NCBI GenBank assembly: GCA_035222895.1
Contig: JAVYIG010000167.1
Span: 600,501-664,500, forward strand
DNA length: 64,000 bases
Direction: 5' to 3'
Source: Strongylocentrotus droebachiensis
Lineage: Eukaryota; Echinodermata; Echinoidea; Camarodonta; Strongylocentrotidae
Shown here one piece after another: positions 50,589 through 62,500 of the stretch. Below the pieces are notes generated by a model. It did not search any database. It was not told the origin of the DNA and saw only the letters and a program-made list of their open reading frames with translations. Within the stretch, counting starts at the first letter, position 1, and each line of letters opens with the position of its first letter. The position numbers and the translations under genes were made by a program.

Positions 50589-53500
50589 GTGAGTAAATTA
50601 AAGTTGTAATAAGTTTGAGGACCTTGTGCGAGTTGCGTTTTCAATTTACCCCTGGGCGGCTTATACAAGGAATTAAAGGATAATCCTTGCGTGTTTTAAA
50701 GTTGCCTTTTGGCAAAGGTTGGAAAAATGTCTCCTTACTGATTCGAACCCGGGTCCCTAGTTTAGTACTCCGCAATGCCGAACCACTAAGCCTAAACCAC
50801 TGGCCCGACTCCATGGTCTAGTGGTAGCGTGGCTTCAGCGATTAAAAAGAGGGTACTATTGTCATTTGGGGAGGGGGGGGGGTGTACTAATAAGCTTTTT
50901 CGGTGAATGAAATACGAATGAACAGGGCCATCGAGTGGGGAAATCTTCCTCAGCGTTGGTTGCCGCCCCCTCTCCCTATATATCTTCTTTCTTTAAAAAA
51001 AACAATCTATCTCCGTCTTTCATTTTTATTTTCACCAGCTCCTAACATCCTACACGCGACAGTTAATCTGCTACGTATTTTTTAAACGCCACTGTGTGCT
51101 GTTAAACACCGAAAGGGGGTGGAGTTAACTTAACACGACCGATAGACCTTAGAACGTTAGGGAAAGCATCATCGAAATTCCCAAATCTCACTGATGTCTT
51201 TAACATTATCAAAAATATGCTGAATATCAAGATCCGAATGTATAGTTTTTATTATTATTATTAATGTTGATTATTATCATTAATTTCATTAGGACTATTA
51301 TCATTTGATCATTGATATCATTTTTTGTAATTAATATTATTTATATGATATTATGATTATTTATTACTTCAAGCTAAGTTTGTAGGTAGGAAATGGAGGA
51401 AAATTAATAATTCCTTAAAATGATCTCAATTAAAAAAAAAAAGAAAAAAAAAGTAGTCTGAAATAGTTACTTATTTGGTGGATGAAAAAAAAGAAGATTT
51501 GTGAATTACCTGTTAAAATGAACTGATAATATATGAATCCATTCTTTTGCAGGCATCTATGGTCAAGTGACTGTACCACCATCTACTGCAGTGGCTCGTG
51601 GAGAGGATGTATCTTTAGTGTGTACATCTACAGAAGCCAACCCGATCTTCACATGGGCTTATGTAACAGAAGGGCAGTCATTATACACAGGAACTACCAG
51701 AACTACAGGTGTACCAAGATATGATAACATAGTGTTACAGGAAGGTACTGATGCACAGACCTCTATACTGAATATCAATGCTATTCAGCTTGAAGAGGAA
51801 GGAGAGTATCTTTGTAGTACTACTACAGCTGCAGTGAACCCTCCTAATACAGTGGTGACTGTAGAAGGTAAGAACTACTGCATAACTATCTTTGAAGAAA
51901 GAACAATACATGGAGTGTGCCTTTACAATACTATTGCTTTAAAAATGTGCACAGATGTAAAAATGCATGTACCTATATATCATTATCAATCAAAGCGTTA
52001 AATGTAACTTTCTTGTTGTCATGTATTCATTTAGATTGTGGGATAAAAGATACAATTGAAGAGCAGTCAGTATATTCCCTGTGGTATGCATGTACATGTC
52101 ACAATAACCAATGGTAAATGAAATTGATGGTTGTGTAAAAATATTGTTTTTTAACTGCAGCTCTTTTGAGATTATCCTTACAAAAAATTTCGGTTAATAT
52201 TTGATATTTTCTCTTTTTTCGATTATTTTGTTTAAATCCTATTTTGTCAAGTACCTTCATCTAGCACAGCTATTTGCAGAAGGAAACTCTTGCTATCTCA
52301 TAATTTGAAGGAAAAAAAAAAGGAAGAAGAAAACCACTGTCATTTGTTAGTTCACTCATTCTGTGGCATTTAACTTTAGGGAATCTTGACTACTCATGAA
52401 AGTCAGAATTTCCATTTTGTTTTATGTACAAAGCTATACCTCTTTATTTTCTATATTTGTTTTCCTTTAAAAAAAAAAGTTGGCTCGGCATCGAAGGAAA
52501 TCGTTCTGATCAGTATTGATGACTTTGCCAACTACACAGCAACATGTGATGCTATAGGAAGTAAACCAAGAGAAACTATTACATGGGTCTTAGATGGTGT
52601 TATGCAGACTGATGGCTTTGTGGAAACAGACCCAGATATTACAGCTGATCCTCTTCTGTTCGATATGAGGAGTGTGTTCACATTCCCAGCCTCACTAGAT
52701 AACTACGATGTGACATTGGTCTGTGAGATCAGTGGTCATCAGGCGTCCAGCCTTGATACTAGACAAGAATCAAGACGTGTAGATGTTCAAAGTAAGTGAA
52801 ACCTGCTTTAGCAATAACCTGTTTAGAAATACCGGAGGCCATATCAGTTGTTTCCCTTGAAAAATATTTCCAACTAAAACCTTTCTATAAAGACCGCTAG
52901 CTATACAAATTAGTGCTTTTCTTGTCTCCCTTTAGTGTCTTTATAGAGAGGTTTTACTGTATATCTTTCTTCTTTCTCTTTCTTTCTCTTTCTTCTTTAT
53001 ATCTTTAATGATGTGTCAAAGTCTAAAGCACCAAACTGCAGCCAGTGGCGGATCCAGGGGGGGGGGGGGGGGGGGCCGGGGGGCCCGGGCCCCCCCCCCC
53101 CCTTGAGAAAAAAACCATGTAAAATCACGCGATTTTTACCTTTTTGGGGGCTTGGGCCCCCCCCCCCCCCCCCTGGCGCTCAAGGGGGGGGGGGGGTGCA
53201 AATTAAAACATTTCGAGGACCCAAAAAAAAAATGTGCTCACTACCCCCCCCCCCCCCCCCCCCCACTGCCCCCCCCCCCCCCCCACTGAGCGACTTTTCG
53301 ACCGGCGCGATTTTCAAATTTTCGGGAGCAAAAAAAAAAAAAAGTTGGGCCCCCTCCCCTAAGAAATCCTGGATCCGCGCCTGACTGCAGCAATCTAATC
53401 AAGAAATGAAATTATGGTTGCAGGACTGTAGGTACACCACTACACTCCCGCACAAACATGCATACCTACTTGTACGTAATTAGTAGACATCCGTGTAGTG

Positions 53501-56500
53501 ACTAGTACTAGAAGGTACTATTATCTTATGCAGATTGTTTGTATTTTTCCACATGCCATGTTCATGTCATATCTACAGTTTATGTAAAAACTCAGGCATC
53601 ATTGAATTGATCTTTTTAAAGTGCAAGTAACATAGAGAAATGCTATATAGTATATATGATAAACTTTACTTTAACACTTTGGCCTATATTCTACTAATTT
53701 GGGTAAACCTGACCTTGACAAAGAAACTTTTTTTTATTTTTATAGATCTTTGATTTAATTCCTCCGATCCAATTTGGAACAAAAGCTTAAGCCCAGCATT
53801 AGGTTTTTTTGTTGTTGTAGAATACAGCCTTTTGTAACGTGTCCTTCTGCATTTTTAGAGTAATATTATATCTTGCATGAAGAAATGTCCAATTCATTAT
53901 GCAGCTTAAATTTCCCAGCTCTAGTGTGTATGTAATTCACAACTGAAAAATATAATGGAAAGGCTGCATAGTCTTGTGAAGATGACTTGTAGAAGAAGAA
54001 AAACGTTCGAAATTCATACAGCCTTTAACAGTAACCACTTCACTGTTCCTCTTCCAGATCCACCACATTCTGAAGGGATTATGATTGGTTTTACCAGCGA
54101 TGGAACAGACCTCACAGTGTCATGTAACACCAATGATGCAGTAGCAGCAGCTATTCCACCCATTGATTCTTTCTACATCTATTCTAACGGAACACTGATC
54201 ACCAAACCAGTATCAGAAAGCACTTTCACCTTCACAGAGCCTGAATATGATACAGCGTTTACATGTGTAGGTGGCAACTATCTGGGAAATACTACGACTA
54301 CAACAACTTTTGAACCAGGCAGCAAGTACTCATTTACTTTATTATGTTTTCATTGGATGTTGTGTCAAGGTTTTTGAGGGCTCAATACACAGGCGATCCT
54401 AGGAATTGAGTTCTCGTTGGTTATTTTCTCTTTGTGATGATGATGTATTTATTGTATGACTTTGATTGTTGATACTGGAAGTCATATCTTTCCGTACGAA
54501 TTTGATCGTAGAAGACATTCCGCACGTGAGGTGTATCTAAATTTTCCAAATCATTTTAGATTATGTTTGGCAAATTTTCAATTTTTCATTCATCATTCAT
54601 AATTGTTGTACTTGCGGTGCACCTTTGATAAATCTCTCTTCACATGTAATGGAATGGGAGTGTCGTGGTCGAGTGGTTTAAGGCGCTTGACTGGAGATGC
54701 GAAGGTCAAGGGTTCGAATCCCGACACGGCACTAGTATCCTTTAGCAAGACAATATATTAACCTACACTTGCTACTCTCCACCCAGGTGTTAAAATGGGT
54801 ACCCGGTAGGATGCGACCATCATTGGTGGTCAAACAGTTTTGAGCGTCATGTCACGCCTGGCTGGAATGCTCCCTAGGGAGTGGAGATTGTGCACACAGT
54901 GTGTGTGGGCAAGCACTGAATCCAAAGACCGGGGTAATGGTAAATATATCTGTAAAGCGCTTAGAGACGTCCGAGATGTATTAAGCGCTATATAAAAGCT
55001 GAATATTATTAATATTATACCTGGGAGCATGTTCCTTTACCGACACATTTACTTGTTCAGCATAGTCGGGACTGCAATAGATTGTTCAACCTTTAGGCTA
55101 GGAAAGATATTACATTTTTTTAGGTAAACGTCAAACAAACAAATTGCAATAAAATTGTTGTCACTGCAATGCATTTCAGTGAGGTCCTCTAAATGGGTTC
55201 CGAAAAATCCAACAAAATCCAAGTAGTGGAAGTATCTCTAATTTGCATAAATCCATTATTGCCGCTATTTCGAAGATTTTCACATAGATTTTGTCATATT
55301 TTCCAAATTAAATGGGCTGTTGCGGCACTAAAGGAGTAGGAAAAGTGATCTGCTGTACATTATGTATCAACTAAAATACCTATATACTACAGGCACATCA
55401 AACACCTGAAACAAATCCTCCGCACACCTACACCTACACAGTCCAATGTGTAATTTATGTTCAATTTATCACCTTAGCAGATGATGTTATTTCATTATGC
55501 ACTAGACAAATATCATGTCATTTTAATTATATTGAAAAAAACTACATTAAAAACTTAAAAAACTAAATTATTAATACCCTTACCAAATTTTACCAAGTAT
55601 TTTTTTTAAGTATGTGTGAAATAGATTTGTCCTGAGTTACGTTTCTTGAGAACGTGACATGTAAAAGCTTACATTTAAAAGTATTCAACAAAGGCCCTAG
55701 TTCAACCAGTCCACCTTTCATTCTTGAGTTATGTAAAACAAACACACACAACAAATCAAATCTACAAGGGGACTTTGTATTTTAATAATCCAGTAGTTAA
55801 TCCCAAAAGTATATTCTTATAAGCGTGTCTTTTTTTTTTTAATGTATAATTTAAATAGAAATGAACTGCCAAATGTGTTTTATTCAATGTTTGCAAAGAA
55901 TGTCAATACTCATCATTATCCTACTCGGTCTGCCGGGCTTTTTCATCTACCCAAAACAAGAACTTTCCTCATAAATAAATCTTTTGTATTTTCAGGCTCA
56001 AAACTTTGGAACTATCTTTTAGATCCGGTTAAAAATAAACCCGCATATTTTACTTTCAGTAGAGGGTTCAAAACGAATTTAATACAAAAATACATGTCTC
56101 CTACAGTTTAAACTTCTAAAATCTTGAAATATAAAATGTATGCTTACCTTGCCGTAAATGTCTGTGCATTACATTATATTTACAATTCATATTTGAATTG
56201 CTATTTATATAGCTTATCATTAGTTCGCTGATTAAATTGTTCTTTAGTTTCTTAATGATTGCAATTGATGTCAAACAGCCCTGGTTTGAAGGCCTTTCTC
56301 ATGAATATATGGTATGTACATGTACTTTGTCATGTGCTTGCCCATAAACGCATGGAACAGGTAGGACTTGTATATCATGGGACTTTGGACCTTTTTTCTC
56401 TTTCTGTAGAAGCTGAGTCTCTAACTCTCGTATCTACATCATGCTTAATATTGATAATAAAATATGAGGAAGTATATACATTTTAATAATTCACCAGTAG

Positions 56501-59500
56501 AAAAAGATAAGCTCTGAAAAGCTAAAAAATGGGTCTTTGAAAAAAGAGGGGAAACATTTATCTTTTGTTTACAGTATGAAATGAAATCATGATTATGTAG
56601 CAGCATCTTTACTGCATTGCGAATTCGTAAACAGGTTTTATGGGAGAACAAAATTGGATTTACTGTACACTTGCAGTAACATAATTTTTCTAAGTCTTTA
56701 AAATGGAGTTGTGGAAACTAACTTGAGATTAACTATATTCACTTTAAAATTTTCATGCACATGCATCTCAATGTTTTTAATGGATAATTTACACTAGACA
56801 CTTACATGCACAATAAAAGTACATGTTTATCAAACTAACTAGCATTGAAGAATCCTCCTCTCATAAAGTACCATATTGCTCACGACTCACGTCATATTCG
56901 CTCATCATCCAGGTTACTGGTTCTAAATAACATGAGGTTCACCGCGATCAACGGGCCGGTGCAGGGCAAATTCATCGTTTGGCCCGGGTGTGATTACCGC
57001 ACTAATGTTAAGCCCAAAATTGTTTGGAACCTTGGAACCAGCAACCTTGACATCAAGGCCAATATGAGGGCCCACTTTGGTACTCTTTAATGAATTTTGT
57101 CAATGTCATATGGTAATTGTGCACCTTGGCCTCAATTCATTACTACAAGAGAAACGAATAAAAGTTAAAGCTTGAAGTTACATTCAAAGTGAGATAGTTT
57201 AGATATTTTATATAAAATCTACAGATATATATTCATATGTTTATTTCGAAGAAACTACCAGTTCAAATAAATCCACTGTCCGGTGACGTATCCACTAGAC
57301 CATGACACATTCACATTATCAAGCAAATGTTTTAAGAATTCGACTATGGCACCTCCAGTACACGATCAGTATGGGTACACAGTAGTGTAGTGACTAAACC
57401 ACGCTACTACAGTTAACTACAGTTACCCAAAACTCACTACTTACATAAATTTCTTGGGTGAAATTGTGCATGTGTCATACAAATGTCTATTTTTCTAACA
57501 TCCCCTTTTGTATTTTTTAAATTTTATTTGTTGCTCTTTTCCAATACCATGAACAGGCAAAACCGCCCCTCCTCCAACGACCGGTATGTCCTTCTTTTTC
57601 TCTTCCGTTCTATCATCATTCATTTCATTCCTTTATTCTCATTATGAAAACAAACATATGTGTGCATTATCATCCACACGAATGCTTATTATCAGTTACC
57701 AACAAATTGTACTAAATTTATAACCAAGTTAGAATCAAATTCAAGTTGAAATTATTTACTGAATCAATGTGATTATTTTCTTATTCTTAGCTCCTGTTTT
57801 TTTAATACATTTATTGTTATTGTTCTATAAATAAACTATGCATAGCCGGTAGCTCTGTAGAGAGTGAAAAGGGCTTAAATTAGTAGACCAACCTCATACC
57901 ACACTCCTTTCTTCACTTTTCATTATATGTTTTTTTCATGTGTCGAATTGACTATGGTCAAGTAATGTTTTGTGTAGATGCACTCTTTATACATGTATAT
58001 TAAAACCGTGAATTTCCCTTTGCAACATACATGTAAGTTACGCTTTTAAACTTAACGTTTGAACTAAAATGACTGGTAATTTAATTTGACATTATAAATC
58101 TCGTAAAGAATAACATTATATTCTTTGGGCCACATATAATGGTTGTATAAAGAGGTAAATTTAATTTGCTTTAAGATATCTAAGATGGCTTTCTTTGCTA
58201 GTAGTACAGCCGCTATATGCACTATAACCACAGGTGCTAAATATACAGTGCGTCCCAGAAAAAGCGAAACCGAGAAGTATCGATGTTCTATCATAACTTA
58301 ATCACAACTATAATTAATGAATGATACATATTTGGAAAGCTTAGAGTCTCCTCTTTCATGTGATGCTACTCTGATGATGCATATTTCACGCATGAGTGAT
58401 TAAAAGCAATTTGAAGGAAGGAAACCAAAAAGACATTTGGGGGGAGGGGGGTATCTGAATTTCGAAGAAAAATTCACATTTCTAGAAAGTTGAGTTTCTG
58501 CCCTTTCATATGACACCTCAATCAGGAAAAATGAGCGAGGAATAACAAAGTTCTGTTTGTTTAAAGTAGCCCTTACATTTTCATAATTTTAACAAACGAA
58601 TTCGTTTTCACTAGGTGCCTGCCGTAGCAAAAAGCAGATTTGACAAAAGACTTAACTCCGTTTCGTTGACAATCAGCCATGCATGAAGACTCTCGTCTAC
58701 GGCTGATTGTCAACGAAACGGAGTTAAGTCTTTTGTTAATTTCGTTTATTGATACGGCAGGCAGCCAGTGAAAACGAATTCGTTTAATAAAATTATGGAA
58801 ATGCAAGCACTACTTTAAACAAACAGAACTTTGTTATTCCTCGCTCATTTTTCCTGATTGAGGTGTCATATGAAAGGGCAGAAACTCAACTTTCTAGAAA
58901 TGTGAATTTTTCTTCGAAATTCAGATACCGCCCGCCAAATGTCTTTTTGGTTTCCTTCCTTCAAATTGCTTTTAATCACTCATGCGTGAAATATGCATCA
59001 TCTGAGTAGCATCAACTGAAAGATGAGACTCTAAGCTTTCCAAATATGTATCATTCATTAATTATGGTTGTGATTAAGTTATGATAAAACATCGATACTT
59101 CTCGGTTTCGTTTTTTCTGGGACGCACTGTATAGACTTTGATTTTTATCATTTTAGACATATACTCTTTGAATATTTTATGTTAATCTGGACTATGCAAG
59201 CCAATGGGATGCTCCGTTTTCTCTTTGAAACTGACAAGAAATGTAATTTGTTTATACATTTATCATCCATATAGAGTATGAAATTGTTAACGTTTATGTT
59301 TAAGCTCTAACATCACCAGATCCAATTACAACAGAAGGAACTACGACAAGCTCGACAGGTGAGGGGAAACGTTTGTTCAAGATGTTTGAATTAACTTTCA
59401 AAAGTGTTATTCTCATTTGATTAATCTACAAGACTTTAGCTTACTTTATTAACGATTAATTTCAAAAAATGGCAAAATTATTATTCCTAAGTGTGTTATA

Positions 59501-62500
59501 TCCCCCTTTCTCTCTCCAAATTTAAACAATACTGAATAGGTGAACAACACGTATTAATCAGAAGATGGAAATAATTGAATGTATGACTTTCATGTTTTTT
59601 TTAATTATGAAATAAGACACCTTTTGAAAATATGCCTAGGAAAGAAAATTGCGTAGTTAAGATAACATAATAGGACTTGTCCAAAATAGATTTAAAGATT
59701 AGTCTCGAATCAAAAACATTATTTCAAAACAAAAAGCTAATTTTAGATTTTTAAAAAATGATTTAAAAGTAGGGGAGGAAAAAACCTGTTTCATCTTAAA
59801 ACTTTAATTTCTTCTGCTGAATTGGATCAATGTACATGTGAGTCCCGATGTTGAGCCACAATGCATTGCTAACAAAGAATTAACTCATCAATAACATTGT
59901 ATAAACATTCGATGAATTTTGGCTTACATATTAAAGGTACTATGTCCCATTTGCAGGCCAAAAAAATGAAAAAGTTAAATTTCAACTGCATTTGAAAGAT
60001 AATACTAATTTAGAATTCCCTAAAAAAGGTGGGGCTTGAAAATGTCTTCAAGTGGGAAAATAACGACTATTAGTTGTCAAATCGACTTTAGGGCTATAGA
60101 GCCCAAAAGTAATAGTCTTGATTTTCAGACAATTGTACCGAATGGTCATACGTTTTATGCTGCGCAAAGATTCAATCAGTTTAATCTTGGCCATCACAAG
60201 AAGTGGGTTATTGACGTAGACAAATGCTCATGTACCCTTTACAACTCTTTTCATGTATGTTATTACCAAAGAAGAAAAAAAGCCAGTCAGTCACTCAATA
60301 GTGTCTGACAGTGAAGTCTAGCAAGTAAACGGGTTTCCTTGCATAATTCGAATATGAGGACACTGCTAACGTTTAAATTCCACAGATAGGACATACATGA
60401 CATATTCATAATTCCTGCAAAGTTCTACATAATTTGAGGTTGGTTGCAAAAGGGACATAGTACCTTTAACATATTTAACTTGTTAATAATCTTAACTTTA
60501 AATAGCATTACATAGAGATTAATAGTTTAATTGCACTATTTAACTACTTGCATGCATTTGAACGGCTAATGGAGATTTAGGTGTCTTAGAGCATGTGAGC
60601 AAGCAGACCGCTTGATGCTAATGACAAAATCCTCGGATATTTTGCAAAAAATTGAAATTAAAAAAAAAGTTGTAAAGGATAAAAAACAACAACATAGTTT
60701 TCCATGTTGATGGTGGGGCAGTGGCATACAAACGATCGATTTACTAACATTTTCAAATCTTATGCATAACTTTTAAACAAAGATTGTTCATGGCAACCTG
60801 GAATATTGTGCGAAGCTTGCTCGACAGAGCAACAAGTAATGAATGTAGAGTGGATTCTAAATATTGTATTTCATTTATAAATTACAGGTTAATGGAATAA
60901 CTTGTCACTAGGTCCCCAGGAAAGAAACATATTAATTTGCAATATGATATTGATAGTAAACCGGTCTATTTTATACCAATGTGCATATTGTGCACATGAT
61001 ATGCATTGGATCTATTGTGATGACATTAACATCATAACTTTATACACGATGACTACTAAATTCTCAACTAACCCCTATAGACTCAATACATGTAGGGACC
61101 ATCTGGCTTCCTAGGGCAAAGGGTTCAGATACATGTATATTATGTATGTACATTGAGCACCATAGAGAAAGAGACTCATTTGTTTCTACAGTGTACAACA
61201 ACACATGTACATGCAAATACAGGGTATCCATTGTGACTTATAGGTTTGATGATTATAAAATCACTTCCCGGTTGGCCTCCCTTCACTTGCATCAATTGAA
61301 ACAGGGTTACAACCTTGATCAGCATAACAAAAGAAGCTTAGCTTCCTTGGTACAAAGGTCATTATCACAACATTCTAGACGTCATTGCTTTGTATTTCAC
61401 TGATTGATTTCTGTTTTATTTATCATGAATAACACAAAGAAGTAAAATTTGATGTTGAATTTCTATTAAACACCTATCCACTCTCCATATTACCATTTTA
61501 AATAGAACGTGAATAAAAGGAGCATACATTTAGGGAAAAAACAAGCTTTAATTCACATAATAATTTAGCAATTCGATTGGAGTGTAAACTGAAACTTTCT
61601 GTACAATCTTAACCATATACGTAATTTGATCACTTTAAGATCCAGATGAATAAGCCATAGCATTAAAGTATGCCAATGCAAATTATGATATGTGATATAC
61701 AAATATCAGAAAGATCAATATCAACGGATGTGTATTCATCCAAGCAATGTATATTGTTCCCCTGTTACTTCAGCAAATATTAGCCTACAGTATATTTGTG
61801 AACACAGACCAGAGTTCAAAGTCCTGTTTATGCTATGATTGAAGTGAGGCATCATATATAGTAGGTGAAAACGCATTTCCAGAAATTGTTCCTCAATTTC
61901 GTCAAGAGGTTCCTGTTTTGATCACAATGAATTAAATCGGGAATTCCCCTGATTATTTATTTGATTCAGTATCTGAATAGTATATTACTATAGAACGAAT
62001 CAGGGTTGCTGTTGGTAGAATGTGAACTCATTTTATAAATCTTAAATTACATATTTAGAATGAAACTGAGTATTATTTTATTTTCAGTATTTTCGTTTTG
62101 TATTGTTTAAATTCCAGTTATTGGGTATAAATTTGATTCTTAAAGTTGTTATATATCTATAGATACCTCTATGTTATATTATTGGTATGTGATTTTACAT
62201 TTGCTTCAGCGAAATTTTTTCCTGGTATTTTTTTCGTCAAAATATATGGTAAGGGTTGCTATTAGGTTTTAGGTAGGGTTAACAGTAAGGGTAAGGGTTA
62301 GGGTGCGATTTGGTTTACCTTTAGGTTTAGAGTAAGGGTTAGTGTTAGGGTTACGAATGTGTTTACGGTTAGGTTTAGAATAAGGGTTAGTGTTAGGGTT
62401 GCAATTAGGTTTTGGGTTAGGTTTAGAGTAAAGGTTAGGGTTAGGGTTAGGTTTCCGATTGGGTCTTAGATTAGGTTTAAAGTAAAGGGTTAGGGTTGAG

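Larger units (their letters stand above)
54322..57556 (+). other. Long gene 3 intron before the stalk
   Basis: Contains the SINE 54661-55021, a LINE 3-prime fragment 55842-56111, and the block 56930-57090 that is an inverted relative of 30340-30480. Other parts match gene 2 30880-31900. Confidence 0.65.

Noticed and set aside
54661..54733. A functional tRNA gene (Ser/Leu-like)
   Set aside because: It is followed directly by a SINE body found elsewhere without the head, and the pair is flanked by a short target duplication. It is the head of a retroposon.
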